Shown piece after piece: positions 33,171 to 44,309 of a DNA stretch of 64,000 bases (positions are counted from its first letter, which is position 1; each line of letters starts with the position of its first letter). The DNA is taken from the NCBI GenBank assembly GCA_031769625.1, contig JAUIMM010000126.1:10236501-10300500 (forward strand), written 5' to 3'. The stretch comes from Taudactylus pleione. Its lineage: Eukaryota; Chordata; Amphibia; Anura; Myobatrachidae. The notes beneath the pieces are model-generated. The model made no database searches. It saw only the letters and a list, made by a program, of their open reading frames with translations, and was not told the origin of the DNA. The translations under genes and the position numbers were made by a program.

Positions 33171-33960
33171 CCTAAGTGGTATACAACCAACTAGAAATTT
33201 GGTCTTATTGGCTTGCAGCAGGTGTAGATCAATTTGGATTGTTAGAATATTTATTAGCGCCAGGATTGGGGTACTTTCAGTATCACAATTTTTTTCATTA
33301 TAGGCCTCTTATTACCTAAAAAGTCGAGTAGTTAGTAAATATAATTGTCAATAGAAACTGAAGCTTTGCAATGAGAGTATCAAATCTATATTAATAGCAA
33401 ACAAAACTATAACAAATGATACAGTAATTTTGAACTACAAAGGGACTAGTCTGCCTAAATGCAATCGTGTGCTTGCTTGATTAGAAAAAGACTTGCCCAT
33501 GTCAAATAGTTGGAAATATTCATTATTAGATTTGCTGTAAGATTATTGGCATCATTATTTATAGTATTTCTATAATGTAATAGATAAATAACTGAGTAGT
33601 GTAAAGTCTTTCCTTCAAAAGTATTAAAGTTTCCAGGGTATTGTCCTGACTGTGGTTTTTGCTTCACTGCATTAATGTTGCTGACTCTTGCTGTTGCCAC
33701 TACTAACTGGTCAATTCAACAGTGGTGATTGATTCTAATGCACCCAGCACTACTGAACAAATGCTATCCTACAATAGCATTGTAGAGCAAAATATATTGA
33801 GATAATTTCCAAGAACACTCTATTCCAGTACTAGAATGGATTTTCTATTGGTGAACTTGTATGGCATTTTAAATTTCGCATTAATGTAAATATTGACCAC
33901 TTACAGAAATAAGGCCTTGGCCATAGGGAATGAATTTGTCAATGCTGGCAATGTGCATAA

Positions 33961-33963
<3 letters not shown>
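33171..33963. other. AT-rich stretch, nothing recognised
   Basis: No gene or repeat that I can support. Confidence 0.45.

Positions 33964-33993
<30 letters not shown>
33964..33993. repeat. TA microsatellite
   Basis: About fifteen TA units. Confidence 0.9.
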
Positions 33994-33997
<4 letters not shown>

Positions 33998-34422
33998 TAA
34001 TAAACTGACATTGCATGTGACATCAAGAGCCCTTTTCTATAGTTTAACTAGATAATAAATAAGCCACCAGAGGAAAACTCTTGGACCACCATTAAAGAGA
34101 GAATATAAAAACATATTCATGCCGATAAAGAAAACTGAAATACTATTATATAATGTATTAGATGTATGGCTCCTACTCCCTCATATGTTGGACAAGCTGT
34201 GCTGAAAAGGGTTAATTGCTCCAAATATATGGAGGTCTTGCCCTAGAATTTCCACATTTTGGGATAAGGTAAACAACCATTTCAGTAATGTGACCAAAAT
34301 GTTATATTTTTAAAGATACTCTAAATGTATGAATTGTACAATTAGACACACAATGAAGCTAAATGCCTGACAGCAAACGAAAAAGCAAATGAGGTGTATT
34401 TTTCCATCAGATGACTTGGAGT

Positions 34423-35270
34423 CAGTATTATTATTATTATCGTTTAATTATATGGCGCCACAAGTGTTCCGCAGCACCTTACAAAATATATAACCTAAAA
34501 AGTGACTAACAGTACAATACAAATATAGGCCCTGATTCAGAGCCGGACGCTCTGACCAGAGCGCTCGCTCTGAATCAGGGCCCACCTCCATAAATATGGA
34601 GCGTCCTCCTGGATGCTCGTATAGCTGTGGGTCACCACCCACAGCCTATACGAGCGTGCAGGATGATGGTTGCGATGGTCTTGACCATCGCGACCATCGC
34701 CAGTGCGAGCAGAAGCCTGCAGTTGAGTTTCTTAACCGCAAGGCCAGGAGTGATTTTGGCTCTATCAGAGCCAAAATCACTCCCACTGACATCACTAGTG
34801 ATGTCAGTGGGGCCGGCTTCTGACGGTAGGCGTTCCCTTGGGAACGCCTCCATCTGGCAGGCACGCCCACCAAAGGGGGCGTGCTGTCAATCAACATCGA
34901 CAGCACGCCCCCTTTGATCAGACATAACGAGCGAAGGAAAGTCCTTCTCTCGTCGAGTCTCGCGCATGCGCACGACGGAGCTCCCTCTGTCGTGCGCATG
35001 CGCAGTGCACACCATCAACCCACTTGTGAGCGGACAGCCGCTCGCGAGTGGGTCTGAATCAGGCCCATAATGCAGGACAAGGACAGGTATAATATACATT
35101 GCTACATTGGTGACCATAACACCCAAATAAGCAACAGGGCATAAGCAACCAAGTGTTAGGTGCCCTAGTTGGGAGTAAGAAGTAGATGAACATAAAGTAA
35201 GTAGAAGCACAAGAGGGTAGAGGGCCCTGCTCGCAGGAGCTTACATTCTAAAGGAATTACTATATTAATA
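34423..35270. repeat. Dispersed repeat split by a foldback element
   Basis: Left half 34423-34527 (ATTATTATTATTAT, then ATATGGCGCCACAAGTGTTC and CGCAGCACC). Right half 35067-35270 ends AGGGCCCTGCTCGCAGGAGC and TTACATTCTAAAGG. I recognise this type of sequence as a common dispersed repeat of frog and fish genomes, but cannot give its class. The hairpin-chain copy 3 sits inside it. Confidence 0.6.
34528..35066. mobile_element. Hairpin-chain foldback element, copy 3 (most complete)
   Basis: 539 bp, flanked by ATA on both sides (34525-34527 and 35067-35069). Outer ends GGCCCTGATTCAGAGC and GGGTCTGAATCAGGCCC. Seven palindromes follow one another: GGGCCCTGATTCAG/CTGAATCAGGGCCC, GCTGTGGGTCACCACCCACAGC, GATGGTTGCGATGGTC/GACCATCGCGACCATC, GTGATTTTGGCTCT/AGAGCCAAAATCAC, CTGACATCACTAGTGATGTC, GGCGTTCCCTTGGGAACGCC and GGGCGTGCTGTC/GACAGCACGCCC, then a CGCGCATGCGCACGAC/GTCGTGCGCATGCG stem. 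Module order is the reverse of copies 1 and 2. Noncoding. Confidence 0.88.
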
Positions 35271-35774
35271 TAAAAACATTTATACCGCTAAATACAAAAT
35301 ACATAAAAAAATACTGCAATCATATATATCACTTAAATAAAAATTAATATAATCATTAATACTTGGACAGCATGATAACTAACATCTATAGGCTGGCTTT
35401 GCAAAAGTGGTGGAATATACTGTATGTTGCCTGAAAGCCAATCATTGGAAGTGCCCAGAGGTTCCTTCACTAAATTTGCTACAAAGAAAAATCTCTCCCC
35501 TAGATCAGACTACTTAAAAAATACATTTCATAAATGACTCTTACTTTGTACTTAAAAACATCCAGGAATATCTGAGTCAAATAATTTCATGCCTATTTTT
35601 ATAATATCCAACCAATAATATTCAATTCATTATTTATCATACACACACTTCCTATAGCCTTAACTTCTTATACCATCTACTTCCCCAAACCATATTTACA
35701 TCACTTTCCCTCTCTATTCTCCACCACAACTAAGTTATAGTAACTTTACAAGACTTCATGTTCACACACACATT
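35271..35774. other. AT-rich stretch, nothing recognised
   Basis: No gene or repeat that I can support. Confidence 0.45.
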
Positions 35775-36416
35775 GGAGCAGATTGAATAAGCCACAGGGT
35801 TCTCCCCACGATTAATTGCCGTCCAAAATCCCTGCAGCGCGGGGAAAACCTATTCAATTAAATAGCCTTTTCCCCACGTCGTAAAATCGGCACTCACGTG
35901 CATAAACTCATTTTTTTCCCCATAAACTGCGGAATCAATGTGTTTTTACCCAGCGCGTGAGCCCGTATAACGTGGAATTTACCTCGCACCACCAGGTGCT
36001 GCGAGGTAAAGTCCGACTGCGGGGAATCGCGCACGGGGTCTCGGGGACTCTGCATGAGGAAACCCCGGAAATTGATTCGGACCGGCGTAGCAATTAGCAT
36101 GGGGACAACCAGGGCCATAGCTGAGGTAGTGCGGCCGGTGCCATCGCACAGGGCACCACAGGTCAGGGGGCGCTGTTTGGGCCTGTCAAATTTCTGTTTC
36201 TCATTCTTGCTTGTAGCTTCCTCTTATTTCATCCCCAGCATCTCCTAGTCTCTCCTATCTCTTCCTTGGCCCTTCCCCATGAAGCCATGGCCCCTTTTTG
36301 GGTACATTATGTCCCTTTGCAAAATGAGGGGGGTACCAATGCTCTTTCTGGCACAGGGAACCAAAAAGTCTAGTTACGGCTCTGGGGACAACCCTTCAGC
36401 TAATTGAATCTGCCCC
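35775..36416. mobile_element. MITE with GGGGCAGATTCAATTA ends
   Basis: Left GGAGCAGATTGAATAAGC and right (reversed) GGGGCAGATTCAATTAGC; flanked by ATT (35772-35774 and 36417-36419). Inner hairpins: GGGGAAAA/TTTTCCCC (35839-35875) and TTTACCTCGCA/TGCGAGGTAAA (35977-36010). Another element (36111-36383) is nested in its right half. Confidence 0.82.
36111..36383. mobile_element. Small TIR element nested in a MITE, 10-bp duplication
   Basis: Flanked on both sides by GGGGACAACC (36101-36110 and 36384-36393), a perfect 10-bp direct repeat. Ends AGGGCCATAGCT and AGTTACGGCTCT are inverted with few mismatches. 273 bp, noncoding. Confidence 0.82.
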
Positions 36417-36419
36417 ATT

Positions 36420-37729
36420 AAGTTCATGACAGTAACCTACTGGATTGCTCTGTAAATCAGTTGTTTCTAAGCTAACCATAATTGTATTGTCATTCCTGTT
36501 ATTGTGTACTACTGCTGTATCATACTGGTTCTTACATGGATTCTATATATTAAATAAATGAAATATAATTTGAAGTAAATCTACTACCAAAGGACATTAC
36601 GATAGCTAAAGAACATCACAGAAGTTAGTAAAATGTTAGGAAGTACGGCATATCTGGAGCCTCTTAAAAAGTGTTGGGTGCAGTAGCAGTCACATCTGTT
36701 GATACCATGCTAGTGGGGTCATTTGTACAGCACAAAATGGATCCTCCACAGCACAAAAGCAGCCTTATATCACCTTGTGCCTCCATTTACACAAGTATGT
36801 CAGGATTTCCACCGAGGTGATAAATTTATAGAGCATGATGGCCATGTTTGCAGAGCAGCAGCTGTTTGCTCAGCTACATGAAAATGAAAGTGTTCCTAGC
36901 AAAGTAAGTGTTTTGCTGTGTGCATCTGGTGTTCTCTATAAATTAACACCTATTTACTCTAAGCATTTAGCTGATTATGCAGAGGTTACATGACTGGATA
37001 ACAGTCCCTTCCTTGTGAGACAGTCAAAAGCAAGTAGATCAGTGAGAAAGCAAACAGCAAATGGTGCTTAAGTCACTCCTTGACAAAAGATAGAACTACT
37101 CTGAATTACAATGGGTGAAAAGCATGGACACATTCACAGATATATGCCAGCTATGGGTAACCAGTCAGTATGTCGACATTCAGACAGTTACTGTATGATG
37201 TTGACCTTGTTAAAATGTGAACGTCTAACATGTCATCATTATTACCATGTCAACATTCTAATGTTAAAATTATGAGTGTTGGGGTGGTTATTGTTGACCT
37301 AATACACCATGTACTTTAGCTAAAACATACTGAATATATCTGCATAGATTTTAGGTTTCAATTATTTTGATCCCTGGCTTCTCAGTAGCTGAAAAAAGAT
37401 CTGGATTGGGTCTATTCATCATCACTTAATTTATACAAAAGCATGTGAAAATTAAGTGTCAGGGGCTGTTCCTCAAGTTCTGAAAAAACATTATTTTTGG
37501 AACTTGGTGGTGTTACTGTTCGCCATCCTCAGATGGCATACAGTCCCGATAATCTTCACAGGCTTCCAGTTTCACAGCATCCTGTGAAGATTTACATGGC
37601 AGACACTGCAGCCAGCAGAGGGATCTATTCAGATCCCTCCCTGCTGTAAGAGCACTGCAGAGCCCTGGGAGCTGAGAGCTCTGGGGCACTGCAACCTGTG
37701 TCTGTGCAGCCCACACTGCCTTGACTGAC
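36420..37729. other. Intergenic stretch, nothing recognised
   Basis: No gene. A short imperfect stem around CTTCACAGG/CCTGTGAAG (37554-37590). Confidence 0.45.
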
Positions 37730-37960
37730 TCACCAGCAGAAGACAGAAGACTCCTGTCCAGACTCCCGGTGGTGGCGGCAGGTGAGAGGGAGCAGGGGGA
37801 GAGATTGCTCCTGTCCAGGCTCCCGGCAGCGGTGGTAGGTGAGAGGGAATGGGGGAGAGAGGATGCTCCAGCCCTGGCTCCCAGCGGCAGGTGAGAGGGA
37901 GTGGGGGAAGAGAGGATGTGGCAGCGGCAGGGTGGGAGGGGGGTGTAAGTGTGACAGTTG
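37730..37960. repeat. G-rich ~57-bp imperfect tandem repeat
   Basis: Three to four copies of CTCCTGTCCAGGCTCCCGG, GGCAGGTGAGAGGGA and GGGGGAGAGA. The Pro/Ser-rich frames on the minus strand are by-products of this composition. Confidence 0.75.
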
Positions 37961-38064
37961 CAGGGGGAGGAGACAGGACACTGAGGGAGACACAGCAGCA
38001 TGGTTGGAGGGGGTGGGTGGCACCAGCTGTGGGGAAATTTATAGGACATGGCAGGTGTAACTGG

Positions 38065-38129
38065 AAAAGTATCACTCTTCCGAAAAGCTGACTCTGCAAA
38101 AAGAGAAGCTCTTCAGAAGTGATACTTTT
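38065..38129. repeat. Hairpin AAAAGTATCACT
   Basis: AAAAGTATCACTCTTC at the left and GAAGTGATACTTTT at the right pair with one bulge; the centre also pairs (AGCT-CTC). Noncoding. Confidence 0.7.
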
Positions 38130-39528
38130 GTTTATGAGGCTTGTTGAATGCCTCCAAACAGTATTTTAAACTCGCAGCAAGTTTAAAACATAATTATAAC
38201 AAGTGATAATTATGTAATGATTAATAGAGCCCAGAAACACCATTTAGGTGTTTGGTCCTGTTTCTCATTATCTCAACTGTTAGTCTGGGCCTGATTCAGA
38301 GATGTACGCTAACCCAATGGGGGGGGGGGGGAAAGGAGGAGGAGGATCCAAAGTTTGTCAAAAACATTTCAACCTTGAAAAAAATCTACATTGTGCCATT
38401 TTGAACATCTTACACTGTGGATGAACCACTTTTGTACTGTACGCTAGATGTAATTGTAAACATATGTTCATTTTCAAAATAGGAGCACAGCTTGTCCTGT
38501 AGTGTCGAGTGTAGGGACACATGGGGAATGTAGAATAGCCCTAGCAACCCTCTTTCTGTGTGTCCTTTCGGTGTGCATGTGCATGGAAAAGGGGTGTGGC
38601 CATGCCTCACAGGCGCATGCCAATGAGTCCCCATCTATCTGCATGCCAGACAAGCAGAGCACTGACTGGTGGTGCTGCTTGGCCATGCTTTCAGGCTGTA
38701 CTGGGCCATTGGTTCTTCTGGCATTTACCAGAGGTGACAGATGGCAAGTCCAGCCCTGGTCAAGGATGTCATTTTCAGCTCTGGTTCATATTCTGTGGTC
38801 TGTGAAAATGGAATAAATTCACCAATGGTTGATAATATTGCAGTTAGACCCCTTAAAGACATACAACATACTTATCTAATAAATAAAAACATATGACAAT
38901 AGAGTTAAAATTGTTCAGAATGTTATTTGTCATAGTAATCACTTTTTTTTTAATTGATTAAAGTTACTATGGTGGTGGACAACAAGAATTGACAACATAA
39001 AGCAAGATAGTAATACATTCCAAACTCGAACATTAGTGTTCAACTTTCCAATATTAGACAAATGCCCTGATGGACAAATACGAAACCTAAGCCATTGTGA
39101 ATTACAGCATGCTGTGGTTGATACTTAAATAGATTAAAAAAATCTAAATATATACATTCTTGTCCTCCCTCCCCTTCCAGATACAAATTGTGCACACAAA
39201 GTGTTAATTTACCTTTTCCTTGGTCCATTACATGTGAGCTCAATATTCTATTTCCAGGGGTTGGTTATCACTTAGCAAGGACATCTCAACAGGCTGTGTG
39301 TATAGTTACTGTAGCTAGACAGGGTGGCCTCACCACAGCTTGGGTGCTGATGAAGAAGATACAAGTTCTGTGTGTGCTATAGTCATTATTTTAGAAAAAT
39401 AGGAAAGATGAAATACAACAAAGAAATAACACTCATAATTCATACTGGTATCAGTGCCTGCATTTATATATACGCAGTAAAAAAATAAGCCTCTAACCGT
39501 CAAAATTAAATACTAACTCCTAACTGAA
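38130..39528. other. Intergenic stretch with a MITE end and a G13 run
   Basis: GGGCCTGATTCAGAGATG at 38287 is an isolated end of the GATTCAG family, followed by a run of 13 G (38319-38331). No right end was found. The rest holds no gene I can support. Confidence 0.5.
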
Positions 39529-39580
39529 GTGTGGTAATAACATAAGGTGTGGTAATAACATAAGGTGTGGTAATAACATG
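39529..39580. repeat. 18-bp direct repeat, three units
   Basis: GTGTGGTAATAACATAAG three times in tandem with little change. Confidence 0.92.
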
Positions 39581-39844
39581 TTTCAAAAAATATTACTAGT
39601 ATTGGCATATTTCATATTTGTCAGTGTATACATTAGTGGCCAGTTGATTTAAGGTAAAATGATCATTCTATAATATAAGGCCTAATAAATATTAAATTTT
39701 AATAGATTCCCACTGAATTGTATGTGCAGTGCTGTAGAAATAGCAAAATTCTGTAGCAAAAACAAATTTGCTTACATACAACTTGTTCCTCATTACCTCT
39801 CAGCATTGGAGGGCTGATCTAAAGAAGCATGTTTATAAGGTTGG

Positions 39845-40631
39845 ATGCGGTCAATATCGCGACTACGGAAATTATGGCGGTCAGCCTGCCAGTGCCGGAA
39901 TTCTGAAGCCTGTCAGACTTCGACTGCTGGAATCCCAAAGGTAAGTAGCGGGGTTAGGGGTAGGCTTAGCATTAGGGTTAGGGGTTATGGATAGGCACTA
40001 AAGGGAGAGGGTTAGGTTTAGGGTATGCATATGGGGAGGTTAGGGTTAGGCACTTGGGGGGAGGTTATGTTCAGACATCAGGGAGGGAGAGTTAGGATAG
40101 CGAGAGGAGGAGGGTTGGGATACCTCCCGACAGAGTACATATGATTGACTGGGGCTTGGGATGGTGATGGTCAGATGACCGACAGTGGCATCCCGATGTT
40201 CAGGATCCCGACAGGGGATGGTAAGTGGCCTAACCCTCCCCATCTCTCCTCTAACCCTAACCTCCCTCTGGTGGTGCCTAACCCTAACCTCCCCCCAGTG
40301 GTGCCTAAACCTAAAACCTCCCTGGGTGGTGCCTAACCCTAACCTCCCCCGGTGGTACCTAACCTTAACCACCCCATCGCCGGCCTAACCCTAACCCGCA
40401 TAGTTACCATCTGGATGCCAGTGGTCGGGATGCCGGTGGTCGGGATGCAGACGTTGGTATCTTCATCTCTTTGGAATGGCGGTGTTGGGATTCTGTTGTC
40501 GGTATATTGATGTCCCGCATCCTGGCCACCATCATCCTGCCTGCATCCCCCTACCAACAGGTGTTGGTATCCTCACCCAGACGGGATGTCAGCGTCAGGA
40601 TTCTGACCGCCGGCATCCCATATCCATACCT
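39845..40631. mobile_element. Large foldback with telomere-like halves
   Basis: The left half is G-rich with GGGTTAGGG words (39950-40100); the right half is C-rich with CCTAACCCTAACC words (40220-40400), so the halves can pair. The outer right end GCCGGCATCCCATATCC matches the end of 28230-28598. GTCGGGATGC and CAGGATCCCGAC-type words recur throughout. Noncoding. Limits approximate. Confidence 0.68.
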
Positions 40632-41322
40632 TTTATAAGGCATGTACGTAATCAGTAATTGTAATATTGAAGATTTGTCCACTTTTTTCAACCTCTTCCA
40701 TGTGCAGATGTCTGTTTCTGTTTGTATTCCTTTTTATTTTAAAACAATTTTGTTTACATTTTAATACTGTATGTCAATATTAATATTGTTTCTTTTTGTT
40801 AACTTAAGCATTTTCGCCATTTTTCCATATTAAATTCCATTTAATAATGTTTCTCTGTGTTCTTAGCAAATTCCTGTGCTAGATAGTGTGTGTACTATTT
40901 ATAAGTACTTCATAGCTGTAAAATAGATTGATATTGGCTAATGATAATTCTGATTGTGTGTTTGAGATAAAGGAAGCCTTGGTTACTTGCTTTCTTAAGA
41001 GTTCAGCTCATACAGCAAACATTGCAGTGGCAGAGTTTTGGTATTAATAGTGTGTGATATAATCATTGCTAGACAGCCCAGGTGGTTCTGCTGAACATTA
41101 TGAAGGCTCAGGTGAGTGCTGTTCATGGTACATTAGCCATCCTGCAATGTTTTTTGGAGAGACATTGTATGCACCTCTGAATAGGGCCCAATCGGACAGA
41201 ATTAGCATTCAGGACTCACCTAGGCACATATTATTGGGTGCCCATCCCCCCCCCTCCCTGAGATTATGACGAGACTCTGCCCCCTCCAACTACATTTTTT
41301 GTTTATTACCTCTTGCAAGGTA
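40632..41322. other. Intergenic stretch, nothing recognised
   Basis: No gene or repeat that I can support. Confidence 0.45.
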
Positions 41323-41462
41323 GGAGGTTTATGTATCAAGCAGTGAATAGCATGGAGAAGTACAGTCTCTAAAATAATAGGTAGGAGCTGATTGGTTGTC
41401 ATGGGCAACTTCTCCACTAGTCCACTTTTCCACGCTTTTCATTGCTTGATACATAAACCCCT
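41323..41462. mobile_element. Short MITE with GGTTTATGTATCAAGCA ends
   Basis: Left GGAGGTTTATGTATCAAGCA and right TGCTTGATACATAAACCCC are inverted. About 140 bp, with an inner GAAGT/ACTTC stem. A familiar type of amphibian/fish MITE. Confidence 0.85.
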
Positions 41463-43536
41463 AAGAATCTTCTCTTCAGGGTCCCCAGCTTTCAATCACT
41501 TCCGAGACTCTCCCAAATAAGAACCTATTATTCTGGGCTCCTGTACTGCACATGTGCCCGCTCCTGAGACTCTCCCTGATGCATCATGGGGGATGTAGTC
41601 TTTGTTCTGTGTCCAAATAGCAGTGGCTGAATTGGGGTACTGGAAAGTTCTGATACAGGGGCCCTGCTGTGCAGTCTCCAGCTAGTGGTGCCCATAGGCA
41701 TATGGCTAATGAGAAATCCAGTACTGCATGCAATGCCCATTGCTGCTGCCATTCTGTATGCAGCGGACTTGCAGCAATATGCTACTGACTCAGATGCTGT
41801 CTTGTCGCACAGAGATGGCCACCTCCGGCATTTAACAGCCAACACTTACCTACAGAAAAATGAAACAACATAAACATTAGTCACACATCAAACCTCTGTA
41901 CAACCCTAATCTATTTTAGAATGTCCGTCTCACCTAATATAATGGAGCCTCTCCAGTTGCATACTAATTTGCAGCGGTGCTTAAGCACATGCCCAGAAAA
42001 CGGTCTCAACATGCCTGAGTTTTAGTAGCCTATTACCTCTGACTACCTGTTATTAACTTTGCGATTAAATCCATTGGCGTCTCAAACCCATCGTTGTGCG
42101 TGTGGCTTTGGCACATGCGCACTAGCCAAAAATTGCACCACCACATCTGTCATTGACACTGTGTCCACCTCTTAATCAGGCCCATAGTTTTGTAACAGGC
42201 TATTTTCATATAAAACATACTTTTTCAGTGAGTATACACCTGGGGTTTTGCAATTTCTCTGAGTATCATACAGTTTACTCTTTTGATGAATTTCCTGAAA
42301 CACCAACTCCTGGGTAGATTGGCAACTGTCTTTAATGTTCTCCAATTTCTATTTAATCTTTTTCGCTATAAAATTTTAGAATTAAAATTGTTTGTATTTT
42401 GCCTTATAGCTCTTTCCAGCAACAACTACTTCTCTGAAATCATTTCAGATATATTTTCTTCTTGGCAAGGTGTTAGTACAAACTTGTTTGTCCAGATCGA
42501 GCTGCCAAATGTTCTGGTTTTACATAGTGGTGGCACTTTCTGATGATGAAATAATGAAGTTCACTCGATTAGCGCCACCTGGCTCAATTAACTTCTTTAT
42601 TGATACTGAAGCTGTAAACTTGTACTTCATATTTCACTTTTTTTGTTGTTGAAAATATTTTTAAATATGTTGAGGAATAGATGGCTTTTATTAATTATGT
42701 CCTGAAAAGTAACAATTCAGATTAGAAAGAGTGTGTATTTTCATTTTCACAAGACTGTATATCCCTAAATTTAAAATGGAAGTAATGGATTCACCTGTAA
42801 AAGTATACATTAAAATAAATGACGGAAGCTATAAAATTAATGACATATACAAGGGAAATTGCTTAGATTTAACTTTTCCAGTCTTTTCCAATCAAATTGT
42901 TTTTCTGCTAGCCTATACTATAATGCAAATGTATCTTGTACATGGTCTGGCTTATAGTATATAGTGGTTATACACCTTTTCACATTGGCACTAACCCTTA
43001 TATTTCCCAGTTGCGGTACACAGACAGTGTCAGATTGGCCCAGCAGGGAAATGAGACAATCTCTGCCACCTGCCGTCTGGAAAGTAATACCCACTGACTG
43101 GGAGCTGTCTCTGTGACACTGGACCTTTACCTCCCTTAATAATCTATGAGCATCAGTGAACGATGCAGCAACACACAGTGCAAGTAGGTATGCCCGAGCA
43201 GGAGGGGCATTGAAGGGAAACAACAAGGATGGACTGGGCACCATGCAGTGACATGGCAAACGCCTTAGATTCTGTCTGTAGCTGCATGAAGCATGTTATG
43301 TCAGTGTCCAAATGTATTTTAAAGGGTCTCAGAATCTTTCTCTCAAGGTATAAGACAATCAACTCACAAAATATATGAGAGCCTAAAGTATTCTATTGTT
43401 GTAAAACATGTTATTCTTATATAAAAAAGTAGGAAGATAAACCACATGACTCAGTTACTGAGAGAATAAATAGCAGATCAAAGGTTACAGATACCACAGT
43501 GGCACATGGTACAGAAGGCCACAGCAAAAAGGGACC
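41463..43536. other. Intergenic stretch with one MITE end
   Basis: TTAATCAGGCCCATA at 42169-42185 is an isolated right end of the GATTCAG family. Small open frames here show no motif. No gene supported. Confidence 0.45.
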
Positions 43537-43541
43537 TTCAC

Positions 43542-44304
43542 TGTCACAGCCAGGGTATTTCAGCATGGCGCTAGGCGGGTGTTACCTGTGAGGTCGTTGT
43601 GGCGCGGGCTGTCTGGTGGCGGAGCTGGTGTCTGGCGGGGGGCTTGGCTGCATGCGTTGTTGTGCGGCCCTGTTGTCACTCTGCGCTGGTGAGGCCTGGC
43701 AGCGTCTCCATTCCATTTGGCATGGGCGCCGCCATCTTGCCTTCTGGACATGTGATGCGGCTGGCCAATCCTGGTGAGTCACATGTTCCCTCCGGCCAGT
43801 AACAGCACGGTATGGGGTATTTAGGAAGGGTCAGTGCCTTCCTTCTTTGCCAGTGCAACGTGTATCTCAGCCTAGCTGAGAGGGAGTTCTCTGTGCTTAT
43901 CCTGTTCCTGTGAATTCGCTGTCTGCCAGTCTGCCTGTCAGCTCCTAGTTCCCACTGGACTACCCTGCTTCCTCCATCACCCTTGCCCATACCTGAGTGC
44001 CTGAGCCTGCTGACATCCTGCGCTTCAGTTCACTACCTGCAAACCTGGCTTGATTATTTTCAGTTCACTACCTGCAAACCTGGCTTGATTATTTTCAGTT
44101 TCACTACCTGCACACCTGGACAGCTCTAATTGTTTCTACCTGGACATTAACCCTTTTGCTCCCACCACAGAACTCTTGTGCACATTTATATTTTCCTGGA
44201 CTTTTATTTACTGCCACATTATATGTCTACTCAAGCACTTCAAATCTGCTTCTGTGATCGCTCCTGCTACCACCCCGGGTCCACAAGCAACCCAGAACAT
44301 AACA
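43542..44304 (+). repeat. Solo LTR (Gypsy-like), 763 bp
   Basis: Starts TGTCACAGCCAGGG and ends CAGAACATAACA. Flanked by TTCAC on both sides (43537-43541 and 44305-44309), a perfect 5-bp duplication. A TATA-like GGGTATTTAGG lies near 43813. A ~37-bp direct repeat (TTCAGTTCACTACCTGCA, ACCTGGCTTGATTATTTT) occurs two to three times at 44026-44115. No internal retroelement sequence; best explained by LTR-LTR recombination. Confidence 0.88.
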
Positions 44305-44309
44305 TTCAC

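Noticed and set aside
37513..38099. Pro/Ser-rich frames of 97-178 codons on the minus strand as a gene
   Set aside because: They cover a G-rich imperfect repeat, three frames are open at once, and no domain, splice context or start is convincing.
42283..42964. Small open frames of 60-86 codons as host exons
   Set aside because: AT-rich sequence, no motif, no splice pattern that I can defend.
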